A DNA stretch of 64,000 nucleotides from Phytophthora colocasiae (GCA_018806915.1 JAGKQI010000096.1:186001-250000), one strand, 5' to 3'. Shown: positions 40,801-53,054, counted from the first letter of the stretch. Numbers and translations are program-made. The notes: a model not told the origin generated them from the sequence alone.

Positions 40801-43800
40801 TATTAAGGTGAATCCCCAGAACAGATAGTAAGTCCACGAATTCAAATTGATCAATATTCCCACTTTTGTCCCCATCAGCCTGTTCGAATACTCTTTCAGC
40901 AGCGTTTGTGTCCATAGTCGAAGCAATTCGGAGGTTGAGAACTCTCTCAAAAATAATTACGCCTGTTTCTCCGGTTTGTGGACATTTTGCTTGACTTTCC
41001 ACGGTTGTACTGGTTGACCGAGACCACGATCCGATTGTTGAACTGAAAGTGTGTGCATTGAACGCTGAATCAATAATTTCGTTGCACAATGGGACGATAA
41101 CGGAATCAAAAACTTCTGTAGCTGATTGCAACTTCGTCTCTCGGCTTGTAAGGGGCGTATTAGTCTCCACCCATACGTGATCTCTCAATATCCAGTGTCT
41201 AAACTCCGTCAGACTAATTTCACCATCACCATTTGCATCAAACTGGTCAACAAGAAACGCCTTTTGGCCCTGAGTTAGGGCAGGCTGGATGTCCAGCAGC
41301 AACAACATTTTCTCAAATTCCTGAGGGCTGAGTGACCCTGAACCATCCGCGTCAAATGAGCGAAAAACTTCTTCCAACTTCGCTTTTTGCTGGTCAGAAG
41401 CTCCGATCTTCTCAATTAATCCCATCCGAAGTTGTTCTCCAAACGTTTCTTCGGTTGAAATTTCATGCTGATAGCATTCTTCACACAATTTGCTTTTCAG
41501 AGGAAGCAAAGAGTAACAGGGAGAGCAAACCACATTGACACAATTGGCTCCGTTGCACCGGTAACTATCGTCATTTTCTCCTGTTGTTGAACGGCCATTG
41601 ACAAGCACTCGAGCTCCACAATCGATACACTTGACACGACTCGATCCACTCTTCCTCCCTCCAATTAGGCGAGGTAACGATGCTGTTTGTTCTGCGTCAC
41701 CAAGCGCCTGTTGTTTGTGTTGTAAAAGCAGTGCTAATTTTGCTTCTCGCTTTGTTTCAAGTTCTCGGATCCGGTTACTTTTATGGAGTTCGAGGGCACT
41801 TGCAGGGGCAGGAGGTATTGTCCATCCAGGGGTAGTTTTTGGAGACGGAGCAGCGTAGAATGATGATATTCCGTCACTTTTAGTGCCTACAGGGGCTCGA
41901 CTGATAGTTGAGACGTATTCAGCCTCATCCACTTCATTCTTGAGGGATAAAATCCGATTGCAGTATTCATTCTCCAGTAAGTCGTAAAAAGTTGACACAG
42001 GGTTTGAATTCATCGACAGGGGTCGAAAAGTTCCATCACGGTTCTCCTTCACCAAAGACGGATATCGTGCTTTCGGCAATAATTCTGACTTCCGAGCAAA
42101 ATGTCGAAGGCCCCAGGCCAGTTGGGGGTCTCGTTCAAGAATTTCAGATGCGATTCTTTGCCGAAGAGCACGATGTGAACCTGAAAATTCAGGAGCAGGA
42201 ATTTGAACCTTCTGTTGAGTCAAATTGTGTCTCTTTTCCTTCATGGCAAGACCATTTGCACCATGTAACTCAATTTCAAGAACACCTTCCCGATGAATAC
42301 TATCGGATCCGTCACCATCTTCCTCCATATCTGGAAGTTCGCACGCCAATTTTTCCTCCTGAATGTTGGGGGTGAATACTTTCAGAACCCGGTCGGACTG
42401 TATTGAATTCGTTTGGCTTTCATCCGAACCTCCAAAAATTAGCCCAATTGTGTCGTCATCCCAGCTTGCAAGATTAAAACCGAGTCTTTGTAGTTTGTGT
42501 CTGCATTCTGTTTTCAAAAGTTTCGGGGTCTTCCCAAACTCAGCTCGTAATTCACGTAATCCAATTCCGAATCGTTTAGCCTGCCTCAGTAGCTCCTCTT
42601 TCCCGTTTTCGAATTTTCGTCGCTTTTCAGCAGTAATCACGCTTCCTGTTGCCGATACTGTGTCGAATTTCTTAGATGAGCTGCTGATAGATCGTCTGTT
42701 CACTTGCGCTGCAGGAGCTGCAATAATCCCTGAATTCTGGCGGGATTGCTCGCCATTGATCGGGCCTTCTTCATTTCCTTCCTCTTCTTCAACGATTTTC
42801 TCGCCTCCTTCTAGCCGAAACGTTGGTTTATCGGAGTAAACTGACACCCAAAAGTTGCCAACATTGGTGCCTCCACTGGCTTTGTCCTGCTTACGGTACT
42901 GTTAGAATTAAATGAACTCTAAATTCAGATAACGTAAAACAACCGTACCGTTCTCATGTACATGCTAGGGACAATGCAGTATTTACCTGGTTCCATTGTA
43001 CATTCCACCTAAACCCAACAAAAACGTTAATTATTTTGTGTAAATTAGCAGTGCGCCAGGTCAGACTTACCGAAACAGCTTGCTTAAATGTGTAGGATGC
43101 TTGTGGAACGCCGTCGTCATCGATACCAGGAATTACAGTTCCAGGAATAATTGCTGGTGGTAGCAACTCTGCCCATTTACCGGTCCGAAAGTATTCGCGA
43201 TCTTCTGGTTTGTACAATCGGTAGTAGGCCTCAGGTTTATTCGTCGGTTCTTTGATCTCAAACTTATTAGGATCGTTGCCAATGGGACTAAGTGAGCAAA
43301 TGTGAAACCCTACTGGGACAATCTTGAGGTTTGTACTTCCACGTGGATCTTCTTGACTCAGCGATACAAAAACCTTAGCTCGTTGCTCCAGTACCAATTC
43401 AAAGTGAGGGTTGTTTAACCAAGTACTTTTGGTGATATTACCGCCACAATTCGCCTCATTCCAGCATCCTTCAGTTCGACGACCATGCCAGGCATCTGGG
43501 AAATCTGTGCAAAAGAAATTAAAAACTGGAATTGATAAGTACCAACCAATAGTTAACTTACCTATCCCAGCGAAGAAGTGCGTAAATGACTGCATCCACG
43601 AGTCGTACGACATGAAAAATGTTCCGTCGTTTGCATTGATTTCTATCACCTCTTCTTGGGAAATCTCATCCACACCCACCATTCCTTTGGCGTTCAGAGT
43701 CATAAACATTCGCTTTTCAGCATTGGCACCGACTCGACGCTTCAAAATCTTGAAAAACGTAGCGATTGCGTCCTCGTTTGCTGCGCGCTCCTCGCTGGAA

Positions 43801-45329
43801 TCTGACCACGGCCCTGTCTATCATAAATCAACAGCATTAGAAACAATCACGAGTACGATACAGCGCTTGATCTCTTTCTTACCCACTCTCCCATTCCCCA
43901 CGGGTTTCGTAGTTTCACCAACCGGACGTACTCTCCTTTCACTGTTTTGATCTCTGCCGCATCCACGAGAGCGTATGCATGCTTAAAGTACAGCCCGTTT
44001 CCCGCGTTTGACTCAACCGCGACGTCTTTTGAGTTGGCTATCGGCTGAATCGAGCACCCCATCAATGTTCCTGACTGTTTGTACCGCGTAATTTTCTCCC
44101 AGAAGGGGTCTCCGTACTTTTGCGGTGGTTTTGCCGGTGCATACGGATCTTCACCAAAATCAGGAAATCCATCCTTCAAGACTACTTGCTCCGAGCACAT
44201 TCCAGTTATGTCATTGAGTGCACAATCAACGAATCCACCGATTAGAGCTTCGTAGCTACCGTGCAGTTTTGCATAGGCTTTTTCGAGCAGTGAAACCCTG
44301 TAATTTCAGTCCTATCGTTAGCCCCATATTGCACCAAATACACGTATGTCCTGCTTTACCAGAGCTCGTTTGGGTTGCGACAGCGGGCAAAGTACGGCTT
44401 CCCTGCTTTCTTGTCAGTAAAACCAAAAACTGGCAATTGGTCGTCGATAAGAACGTAATTCCATACAAAATTCTAAGAAAAATGAACAATCAGGTTAGCT
44501 AGTCCCAACTGAATCAAGCTTAAACTCACAGACCTTCATAAACTTGCAGACAAATAGCCCTTTTGACTTGTGTTGATCTCTTCGCCAAAACGTTTGCTCT
44601 AATAAATCAGATCTAGTCGCAACTACACTCAATGCACCTGAAGATACACAACACACAACACTGTTTAGTTGAAGAAGATCCGCTTCACGCTATACAATGG
44701 CACGTACTCAGAAACCAGCAGTCACCTAAATTCCCCTGTATCACATCCCCAGACGAAACACCATCAGCAAATAGCGTAGCATTCGAAGCGAACACAGTAT
44801 CACTCGACGATATAGCGTAACTATCGTCACTTTCGTCTTCTTGTGGGCTGTCCGACAAAAGAAAAGTTGAGAAACTCGGATTATTTGGAACAACATTACA
44901 CTCATACCTGCTCTCCTCTTCTTCATTCGCGTAGATCGGTCGTTCCCATCGAATCTTGCCTCGTTGGAGCAGACCAAGCACCTTGGCTTGGTGCTGCGAC
45001 CCTCCTTTCGATGGAATCACTCCTCCTGCTTTACATATTGCTGCTGCACCGTCTGGATCTTTGTTAGAGGGTCCAAATGTTGGATCTGTAAAGAGTTTAG
45101 TTGCTGGATCTGTGCAGGCCTTGACTGCATTCTTGATTTTCTCCTGTAGTAACTGGTCAGCTAAGCGAAGACCTCGAATCAGAGCTCGACCTGCGAGTCC
45201 TTTGATTTTGATGGAGATGACAGTATCTTGACGACCAGAGACGACAGTGATTCCAAGCTTTTTTAACTCCTCTTGCAGCGTATGGAGGTCTCCAGCTCCA
45301 TTATCTTTCGCTGCAGCTCGCATACCCAC
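37782..45329 (-). CDS. Giant calpain-type cysteine protease with EF-hands and coiled coil
   Basis: Ten exons: 45329-44708, 44637-44534, 44472-44360, 44297-43883, 43817-43562, 43504-43071, 43008-42949, 42898-38250, 38197-37975, 37919-37782. All junctions are GT-AG and phases agree, giving 2337 residues. The protease core has Cys in GNLGDCWFLSA (about 203), His in YFKHAYALVD (about 385) and Asn in KLRNPWGMGEW (about 410). A C2-like domain III ends in PGKYCIVPSMYMRT. The 4.6-kb exon adds a Cys-rich zinc-like region, EF-hands FDADGSGSLSPQEF, FDANGDGEISLTEF (about 1185-1225) and DGDKSGNIDQFEF (about 1345), a C2-like segment near 2050 and a coiled coil (about 2140-2250). Calcium-regulated cytosolic proteolysis is likely. 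The last exon is the least certain. Confidence 0.85.
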
Positions 45330-45453
45330 GAGTCACCTCTGGATATGTCTAACAAACTCGTGAGGTGACTCTTGGAAAATACTTCAAGTAGTGTACGAAA
45401 GCCTTACCACAAATTTATGGAACCACCACTTCAGCTGTGTATTTCGGATAATT

Positions 45454-47712
45454 CTAGGCCTGAAATTCCTCCATCTTGGCTGCTAATGCTCGTTCATGAC
45501 GGTCAGTTAGTTGCATGATCCGTTCACTTGCCAGAGCTCGTTCCTTGTCGAAAAGCTTTTCCATTCGGCCACGCTCACGTCGATCAGCACTTGCTTGGTG
45601 CAAAAGATGTTCACGTTGCTCTTCAGCATGATGCTCTTCCTCCAAGACTTTCAGTAATTCCTCGTTTTGTTGTCGTCGGAGTTCATTGATCGCATCTGAT
45701 CGCTTGTTGTCTATCAGTTTTTGGTTCTGTTTTACGTCATCGGCACTGTAAGAGCTCTCACAATAACCAGACTCTGACGGGCTTCGATGCTCACGACTTG
45801 TAACAACTCGACGAGTAGAAGTTGCACTGGCACTACGAGGACGCCGAGGTGTAGCACTATTGGGTCTCTTGTTTGTCCGTGGAAGCTGGGTGTCATCCAT
45901 CGCACGAGACGGAGCGTGTAAGATTGAAGCCGATTGGGGGCGCCCCATACTTGCTACAACGTGTTTGGGGAGCTTAAACTTCTTCGTCACTTTCATCTTG
46001 TAAAAACTTTCCAGGATCTCGTGTTTCTGACGGCTGGCTGTCATCTTGATCTGCTCTCGACGACGAATTATGTTTTCTCGTTGTAGCTTCAGTTGCTGAG
46101 TACGATGGTTATCGTTCTCGATGCGAGAAAGCAACAAGTTGGCACGGTACTCATCCTGTTTGTTCTTTCGCGTGAGGGCAGTTTGAATCTCTTCCTCTCT
46201 CAATTTCGCCTCTAGAAGCCGGGATTTCATAGACGCATGTTTCTCCTTCTGCTTCATTTGAGCAATCATAGCCTTCTCTTCGGTTTTGCGTAGAATTTCT
46301 GATTGCTTTCGGTGTAATTGGGCCTCCATGCGCTCGTACGCGTGCCGGCGTTCTAACTCCAGTCTCCGTTCCTCCCGCTGCTGCTCGTCACGTTGTTGCT
46401 GCTTCTCGCGTTCACGCTGCATAAGTCGTGCTTGGGCTTGTCTTTCTTGTGTTCGAAGTCTCTCTCGACGCTCTTCCTCGATCAACGCTAATTGGGTCTG
46501 CACATTCTCAATCGTCTCCTTTTTCCTCAACGCTTGAAGACGAACTTCTTCCTCTTTAGCTCTCCGCTCCTCCTCGAAAACTCGACGACGCTCTTCACTT
46601 TGCTTCTGTTTACGTGCTGCTTCTTCAAGTTGAGCCTTGCGCTGCAGATCTTTCTCTTGCAGTACATTCGCGATTCTCGCCGTGTTTTTCGCCTGTTTTT
46701 CGGCCAATTCTCGCGCTTTCAAGCGTCTTTGATGCTCTCGCTCGTGCATCAATCTCTCCTCGCGCTCCTGCATTTCCTGCAATTTCCGAGTTGCCTCTCG
46801 CTCCTGTGCAAGCTGGTATAGCTCGTTTTGCACCCGCGCTTCTTCTTGATGTCGTATACGCTCTTTTTCATTCAACTGAGCGTCGCGTTGCCTGCGAGCT
46901 TCTTCTTGCTTGGCACGCTGCTCACGCTTCATATCTTCCACTTGCTGCTCTTGTGCTCGTTTCCGAGCCATTTCTAGCTCCAGGCGATGCTGCTCAGCCC
47001 TATCGATCTCCTGCTTCCGTCTTTGTTCGTCCGACTCGCGTTGTCTTCGGATACGATCCTTGGTAAAGCGCTCTTCCCGTCGCTTCTGCTCCTGGTCTTT
47101 CCGCTCACGCTCTTGGTGTAGTTCAGCCATTTTGAGCTCAAAGTTTAGCATCTGCTGCATTTCAATCGCTTGACGCTGTTGGATTCGCTCTAGCTCCCGC
47201 TTCTCCCGTTCAATCACAGTGAATTCATGCTGGGAACCCGAGCAATTTGCAGTTGCAGTTGATGTAAACCCTAGGCGCGCTATGCCAGTGGGGGATCGAC
47301 AGTAGCTTCTTGTTCGTAGGGACATACTCCCGTGTACTCCTCGTGTCTGAGCTTCAATTAGTTCATGTCGTTGTGCACGTACGTTGTGGAGCTGGATTTG
47401 ACGGTTCCTCTCATATCGAGCAGCTCGTTTGGCGATAAATTGACGATCCTTCAACCGTTTACCGTTTGAAGAGCGGATAAAGTATTCGAGTGGTCGTCGA
47501 ATGAGCTCCTCAGGCTCTACTCCGAGCATACGACAAGCCTCGATGGAGCGTGGACTATCCAGAATGGGGTCGGCCATAGCATCGTTTTCGTCAAAGTTAT
47601 CCAGAGTGATAGCGTCACAGTCTTCGACGTCTTGTAACAACACCTCGCTACTCGCTGATGTAATGTCCCCATTACAGCTGCCACGGCCTGGAGACGCCAT
47701 CCCCGAGACCAA
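45454..47712 (-). CDS. CCDC177-like coiled-coil protein
   Basis: A 752-residue single-exon protein. The N-terminal signature SPRSIEACRMLGVEPEELIR and RPLEYF matches the head of CCDC177-like proteins. From about 170 to 560 it is continuous Arg/Glu/Gln coiled coil. A Ser/Arg-rich linker (about 590-670, PRRPRSASATS) and a second coiled coil (about 680-750) follow. Such proteins are found mainly in flagellated organisms. A divergent SAS6-like gene lies 383 bp away on the other strand, which supports a basal body or flagellar setting (inference). A second ATG five codons in (MASPGRG) is an alternative start. Confidence 0.75.
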   Translation of the reverse strand: MVSGMASPGRGSCNGDITSASSEVLLQDVEDCDAITLDNFDENDAMADPILDSPRSIEACRMLGVEPEELIRRPLEYFIRSSNGKRLKDRQFIAKRAARYERNRQIQLHNVRAQRHELIEAQTRGVHGSMSLRTRSYCRSPTGIARLGFTSTATANCSGSQHEFTVIEREKRELERIQQRQAIEMQQMLNFELKMAELHQERERKDQEQKRREERFTKDRIRRQRESDEQRRKQEIDRAEQHRLELEMARKRAQEQQVEDMKREQRAKQEEARRQRDAQLNEKERIRHQEEARVQNELYQLAQEREATRKLQEMQEREERLMHEREHQRRLKARELAEKQAKNTARIANVLQEKDLQRKAQLEEAARKQKQSEERRRVFEEERRAKEEEVRLQALRKKETIENVQTQLALIEEERRERLRTQERQAQARLMQREREKQQQRDEQQREERRLELERRHAYERMEAQLHRKQSEILRKTEEKAMIAQMKQKEKHASMKSRLLEAKLREEEIQTALTRKNKQDEYRANLLLSRIENDNHRTQQLKLQRENIIRRREQIKMTASRQKHEILESFYKMKVTKKFKLPKHVVASMGRPQSASILHAPSRAMDDTQLPRTNKRPNSATPRRPRSASATSTRRVVTSREHRSPSESGYCESSYSADDVKQNQKLIDNKRSDAINELRRQQNEELLKVLEEEHHAEEQREHLLHQASADRRERGRMEKLFDKERALASERIMQLTDRHERALAAKMEEFQA

Positions 47713-48095
47713 AATGACGCCACAATCCGATAGTTTTCGCTCGATGAAGACTCTAAACGTGATGGAGTGGAGTTTGTTCGGACCAAGTCCAATTTCGGTA
47801 GCATCACAGCCATATTTTTAGCGAAAGCATGACAAGCATCAGCTTCTTCACCTCAAGGCCAACGACTCTTCGAGTCACTCTAGCTGTAAAACCAAAACGA
47901 CCGCGTATTTGCTGGCAGTAGACCAGTTGAGACCTCGTAGTTGTCGTTGATCCGTGGCTATGAGCTCCTCCATGGGGTCTTCGAGATATGTGGACGTGAG
48001 TGGCACGGAAGGGGACGTCCACGTTCCAGTTAGCTCCACTGACGAGTTGGACCCGAGTTTAGGTACAGTACACCCATAACTTTTACAGCAGAAAG

Positions 48096-48953
48096 ATGTC
48101 TTCCATTCATTTGGCTCATGTGGCCGTTGGTACTTTAGCCGGTGGATTTCGAGTAATCTACGATCGAGAAACTCCATTTGAGCTACGGATTCAGGTAACT
48201 CCACTCGATACTCCTCTCAAAATTTCCAGAAAAGCTGACGAGATCCTGTAAAACAGGACGCCGACAATACTCCACAACAGATCGGAACGCTCGAAGCTAT
48301 CAAGGTCAAGATCTTAATTCTGGGCAGTGATACGGATATCCACGTCGTTCGACTGGAGCTTTCCACCGAGAGCGACCTGTTCTTCTTGTACACCCACACG
48401 TGCGACTTGGAAGGCTTCCACGCCATGCAGGAGCAGCAGAAACTCATGGTGGACTTCGCAGACTACGCCAATGTACTAATCCGCATGCTCAATAACTGCA
48501 TCAAAGAACCGCACAACCACCTTGCAGTGTACCTAATGCAGGCTGATGGTCGGGCACGGCTGGACTTCATCCAAAACATGGAGTACAAGTTCATTGAGCT
48601 GCTTTCAGTCGACTTCATGCGCGCTTCGGAAGACACGATCCGGCAGCATATTACCTTTCGTTACACTTCCATGAAATCCCGCCTTCAAGTTCTGCAGACT
48701 CGCCTTCATGTACGGAATCCATCAACGACCTTCACAGATTAGAACAACTAACACATCACCTGTCTGGCTGCAGGAGGTCAACAGCATCGTCAAAACCAAG
48801 AATCCTTCCTTACTGCTGCAGGTAAAATCTCTTGTCTGCACGTCTTACTCTTTGTTGACAAAAGCTGACTGGTTTTCCTCCGGGTCTGCTACCCTTTAGC
48901 TGCAGAAAACTGTGCCACCACCCTCGTCTCGGAACCGATACCTCACGCATTGA
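48096..48953 (+). CDS. SAS6-like (SAS6L) protein
   Basis: Four exons, 48096-48194, 48257-48709, 48774-48821 and 48900-48953, are in phase and give 217 residues. The SAS-6 N-terminal head (XRCC4-like/PISA) is visible: GGFRVIYDRETPFELRIQ, VKILILGSDTDIHVVRLELS, DLFFLYTHTCDLEGFHAMQ, the long helix QQKLMVDFADYANVLIRMLN, and RARLDFIQNMEYKFIELLSV. No long coiled-coil tail follows, which distinguishes SAS6L from the canonical cartwheel SAS-6. SAS6L is known at flagellar bases and apical structures of protists. The divergent coiled-coil gene at 45454-47712 may share its promoter region. Confidence 0.82.
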
Positions 48954-49106
48954 CAATTCCTCCATTGTTTTCCTTACCTTATAACCGCGCAATAAAATTT
49001 GGGTCTGCCAAAGCTTCATCGCATGTAGTCAAAGCACTAACAATCGCAGGGCCTGGGATGGAATCCCCTTCTTCAGCATGCTTGGATCGCTCGTGTGTGT
49101 GTGCTA

Positions 49107-50718
49107 CTAAGCCACACGGCGCCGCTTTTTAGCAGACGACGGATCGTCTTCTCTTGTGACCTCCGTTTTCACAGGCACTTCCGCGCTGTCGTTCCCTTTG
49201 CTCGGTCTTGAGCGACTTGCACTGCTCGCTCGGGGAGGGCTGGACGGGCGTGAGCCACGACCTCCTCCCGCTCCAGTGTTACTGTTGCTATGGTTGTTAG
49301 TGCCACCACCGTTTAACTGCTTAGCCTGTTCACGACGGATCTTCTTCGTCTGGTATTCGTGCGACGGAGGGAGGTTAGTGATGGGAGGAAGCTTCTTTGG
49401 GTCGTCTGGGGCATAAGGCCGAGCTTGGAAGTACTGCGATTTGAGGCAATCCGCCGCAGTCAACCGCGCCTCTGGGTCCAGAACAAGCAACGCCTCAATC
49501 AATTCGAGAGAGCCCTTGGGCAGTATCCTCTTTCGCGCTGTGGTTTCACGCATCAAGTACTCTCGCAGGCGCTTGGGTTTGGGTTTATCCGGGACGAATT
49601 GGCCGCTGTGCGTCAGAAACTTGTAGTCGGGCCATGACTCGGTGGTCGGCGTTCCACAAATGTCGAAGATCTTATTGATCTGCTCCAGCTCAGTCTTGCC
49701 TTGGAAGATAGGGTGGCCGATATACAGCTCGGCGAACACGCACCCAATGCTCCACATGTCAATGCTGGCGTCGTAGCTGGTAGCGCCAAGGAGCAACTCC
49801 GGCGGTCGGTACCATAGCGTGACCACCTTGTTGGTGAAGAGCTGGTCTCCACGCAACGATCGAGCAAGACCAAAATCTGCCACTTTGAGCATGTGGTCTT
49901 TTGTCATCAGAAGATTGGAGCACTTAATGTCACTAAGCACAGAAGGAAGTTGCTGTTAGCATCCAAAAAGCCCTATTTCCATAGCATTCACATACCGATG
50001 GATGATGTCGATGGAATGCATGTACTTCATGACATCCAGCAACTGCTTCATTAAGCATTTGATCGTAGTGTCGTCAAATCTGTTATCAAAATGAAGCATT
50101 AGCTCAACAGCTTCAACACCACTTCAATTTACTAGCAACACACGTGTGCTGGCGGTCGATGAGACCTGTCAAGTCATGCTCCAAATACTCCAGTACTAAG
50201 TAGATGGAGCCGTGACAATAGTCCAGAGGCTCGTCCTTGTCTGTGAACTCCGCTGCAAGGCAAAGCAACACCCATCAATACCACGTTTAAACACTGGAAT
50301 GCCGCCAACCATTTACCATCGTCGTCATCGTTCTCAGACGACACCACCACTTCCTTCATACCCACGATGTTTGGGTGGTTCAGACATTTAAGTACTTTAA
50401 TCTCTCGAATCGTCGTGACTGGAAGCTGTACGCCAGCCAAATATCAGTGAAAATGCCACTAAATAACTAGTACAAAGATAAAGAAACTCACGCCTTGCAC
50501 TTCGTTAAGACTGCGGATCTTCTTGATGGCCACCACTTCCCCTGTCGCCTTATCCTTCGCCATGTACACTTGGCTACATACAAAGTCAATATAAGGTTCT
50601 TTAAAAATATAAAAACGCCACCAACGCACCCGTAGGTTCCAGCTCCAATACACTCCAGCTTCTCATAGGCATCCATGCCCCGTGTGCCCCAGTGGTGCTT
50701 GGGTAAGTGGAGGCTCAT
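49107..50718 (-). CDS. Cyclin-dependent kinase, CDK9/CDK12 (CTD kinase) type
   Basis: Six exons, 50718-50630, 50573-50492, 50425-50317, 50252-50144, 50079-49996 and 49932-49107, are phase-consistent and give 432 residues. GAGTYG is the glycine loop, VAIKKI holds the ATP Lys, PVTTIREIKVLK is the cyclin-binding helix (PITAIRE-like), IIHRDIKCSNLL is the catalytic loop, then DFGLAR, VVTLWYRPPELLLG and ATSYDASIDMWSIGC. The T-loop and C-lobe are of the CDK9/CDK12/plant CDKC kind that phosphorylate the RNA polymerase II tail. An acidic insert (SSENDDDDAEFTDKDE) sits between the helix and hinge. The C-terminus is Ser/Gly-rich and ends in the NLS-like KKRRRVA. Confidence 0.88.
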
Positions 50719-51001
50719 GGCGGTTGATGTCTTGGCTCCAGTGCGGAATGGCCTTGTAAATCGAGCTGTTACCGTGTGATATTCACTAAGTACGTTTATG
50801 TTGTTTTCGACTAAGTGCGAGTATCACATGACCGCACAGCCAAAAGGGAGCAACCATGGGGCTATGGCGGAAGGCGCTGACGTCGATGAACGCGACGATC
50901 CTGAGCTCCAAGCAGTGTATGATGAGTGCATTGGAAAATACTATACATTTTTCCTATAGTGTCTGACTTTGACGGTGCGTTGTGGTCTGTGTGGTACGAT
51001 A

Positions 51002-52081
51002 ATGACAGCTTTGGGTCTCCAGCTCAAACTGCAGCCGGAGAAGGACATTTTCCTGTTTAATGCCAAGGATTCTGTGATCAACTGGACTGCATCAAGTGAC
51101 AGATCAATTGGAGGTATGGAATATCGATTTTATAAACTGTAAGATGGTTTTGTGTTGACATTCTGGTGGTTGTTACGTGTTGTGGCATTTTGCAGGATTG
51201 TCGGAGTGCAGATGGGGGTTCTATAAGGGAGAAGAAGATAAGGAGGCGACAGAAGAGGAGGAAAAGAAGTGGAGAGGTGTCATTTCCCACGTAAAGAACC
51301 GAGATAATATCCCGTCCGGTTAGTTGGAGTTAATGATCATTTTGTGTGATTTATTGCTAACTGGAATCGTGAAATATGTAGCGGTGTTTACTGGGCGGTT
51401 GAGCATGGACTGCCAGCCGACAGAAGTGGGCGTGGTTCGAAGCGGCTACTGTGCCGTGAGGTCGTCTGTGCCTCCCGAATTGCTTCTCCACGGGTATGAA
51501 GGAATTACCATGCGAATTATGACGGATGGCCGCGAGTACCGAATGAACGTACAAATGGAAAGCTGGAACCCGTTCAACTTGTACATGGGCTTCATTCGGA
51601 CGCCGCCCAACGAGTGGGTGGATATTACGGTGCGCTGTTGCTGTCATGGCTGCTGTTTGAGTTCGTTAGACTAACCTGTCGGTATTACGCAAGCTGCCGT
51701 TCCGCGACTTCTTGCTCACAGCCAAGGGCTTCGTGAAGCTGGATGACGAGACAGAACTTGATCCTTCCAAGCTCAAAAGTGTACGCTAACTATAGTGCAG
51801 ATGATGGGATCAATTCTAACGAGAAGTTTTGTCGGGTTACTGTAGGTCGGATTTGCAATCGCTGACCAAAAGGAAGGCGACTTCGAGCTGCGTATCCAGT
51901 GGATCAAGGCAGTAGCACAGTTAGGTCCGTCAGACAAAGATGATTACAACGACGATGACGACGACAGGTGAGCATTCCAGTCAACTTCGTCCGTGAAATT
52001 TCTAACCGATTACTGTGTTGCAGCTACGATAACTCCAAGAAGACTGATTACTTCCGGAAGCCTGCAGATTTAGTCATTTAA
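51002..52081 (+). CDS. CIA30/NDUFAF1-like complex I assembly factor
   Basis: Six exons, 51002-51113, 51196-51318, 51382-51629, 51694-51780, 51846-51967 and 52024-52081, are in phase and give 249 residues. The CIA30 pattern is visible: NWTASSDRSIGGLSECRW (the W...SD...GG.S motif), FTGRLSMD, GYCAVRS, REYRMNVQME, WVDITLPFRDFLLTAKG, VGFAIADQKEGDFELRIQWI. CIA30 proteins assist assembly of mitochondrial complex I. The first ATG is uncertain: an upstream frame from 50865 (MAEGADVDERDD) could be a first exon with a presequence-like role, though a stop interrupts it before 51002. Confidence 0.78.
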
Positions 52082-52237
52082 AATGACCACGGTATGCATT
52101 GGTAAAGTCCTGGCTTCGACTACAAGAAACTGGAGTTGAATGGAAATAATGAACCTAGGTTTTTGACATTTCAGGACAGCGTCCAAGCTTTCACATCTTT
52201 TTGTGTGTATCTATCTATCAGAGCTCTCCAGCCAGTC

Positions 52238-52615
52238 TTACACCTCGTCTTCGTTCAGCAACATGTTCGGGATGCCATCGATAATGGGGAAGGCGCGACC
52301 AGACTCTGGGCACAAAAGTTTCCCCTGCTTCACGTGAACCTCCAGCAAAGCGTGGTGGATCTTTCGCAGAGTGTCCTCATCTGTAGCTCCTTCTTCAGCA
52401 CTGGGGAGTGCCTCTGGCAAGCCGTCCGAGAGTTTTAGTGCCTTGGCACCGACCAAGAAAGCGTTCCAGTCCAACTTGGTCAGCATTTTGCGTACAAAAG
52501 CAGCCTGAAAGTCGCAGGCCACAATCTCCACTTCTTCAGCCTCGATTTTTAGCGGGTATCCATTCTTCACTCCTTTCTTGTTGCACATTAGCAAGTTATG
52601 TGTGATGAGACGCAT
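52238..52615 (-). CDS. TRMT112: Trm112-like methyltransferase activator
   Basis: A 125-residue single-exon protein. MRLITHNLLMCNKKG is the near-invariant N-terminus of Trm112, and LLEVHVKQGKLLCPESGRAFPI and IDGIPNMLL form the C-terminal half of the zinc-ribbon-like fold. Family length is about 120-135, so it is complete. Trm112 is the common partner of methyltransferases acting on tRNA, rRNA and release factor eRF1. One N-terminal Cys is kept (LMCNKK), but the full four-Cys zinc site of yeast is not present, as in many eukaryotes. CTCATTC just upstream of the ATG resembles an initiator. Confidence 0.93.
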   Translation of the reverse strand: MRLITHNLLMCNKKGVKNGYPLKIEAEEVEIVACDFQAAFVRKMLTKLDWNAFLVGAKALKLSDGLPEALPSAEEGATDEDTLRKIHHALLEVHVKQGKLLCPESGRAFPIIDGIPNMLLNEDEV

Positions 52616-53054
52616 GGCGAATGAGGAGCTCAGCAGGAATGCTACAACAACTTTGATACTGAAGCGAATGGAAGCAGCGGTTTTCCGATTATAAAGTGAA
52701 TTACAATTATTTTTGGATGGAATGAACTAAATTAGGTATATTACCTAATGTAGGAATAATATTTGTAGCCATTCGATTCTTCTCCAAATTGAAGTTGGGG
52801 AAAATAGGCAAGAAGAACTCTGCTACTGTTCAAAATGTAGATGTACAATGGTATATGATTAAGAACTAGAAGTAATACTACGTTAGTGCAGTACGTTGTT
52901 GGGAATAATTCTCGCGTTGGTAGTGACGGGCCTTCTTCTTGATTTTCCAGCAAGTGCGATGTACGAAACAACAATTTACATCAGGGTATCCATTTGTGAA
53001 GCTGGTGCTTGGTTTTTGCTTCCCCAGCATGGATCGGACACATTCTATGACGAT
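52616..53054. other. Intergenic; no supported gene
   Basis: AT-rich sequence between two - strand genes. Nothing recognisable was seen. Confidence 0.5.

Noticed and set aside
46286..47173. Arg/Ser/Cys-rich + strand frames over the coiled-coil gene
   Set aside because: They are antisense shadows of the long Glu/Arg coiled coil.
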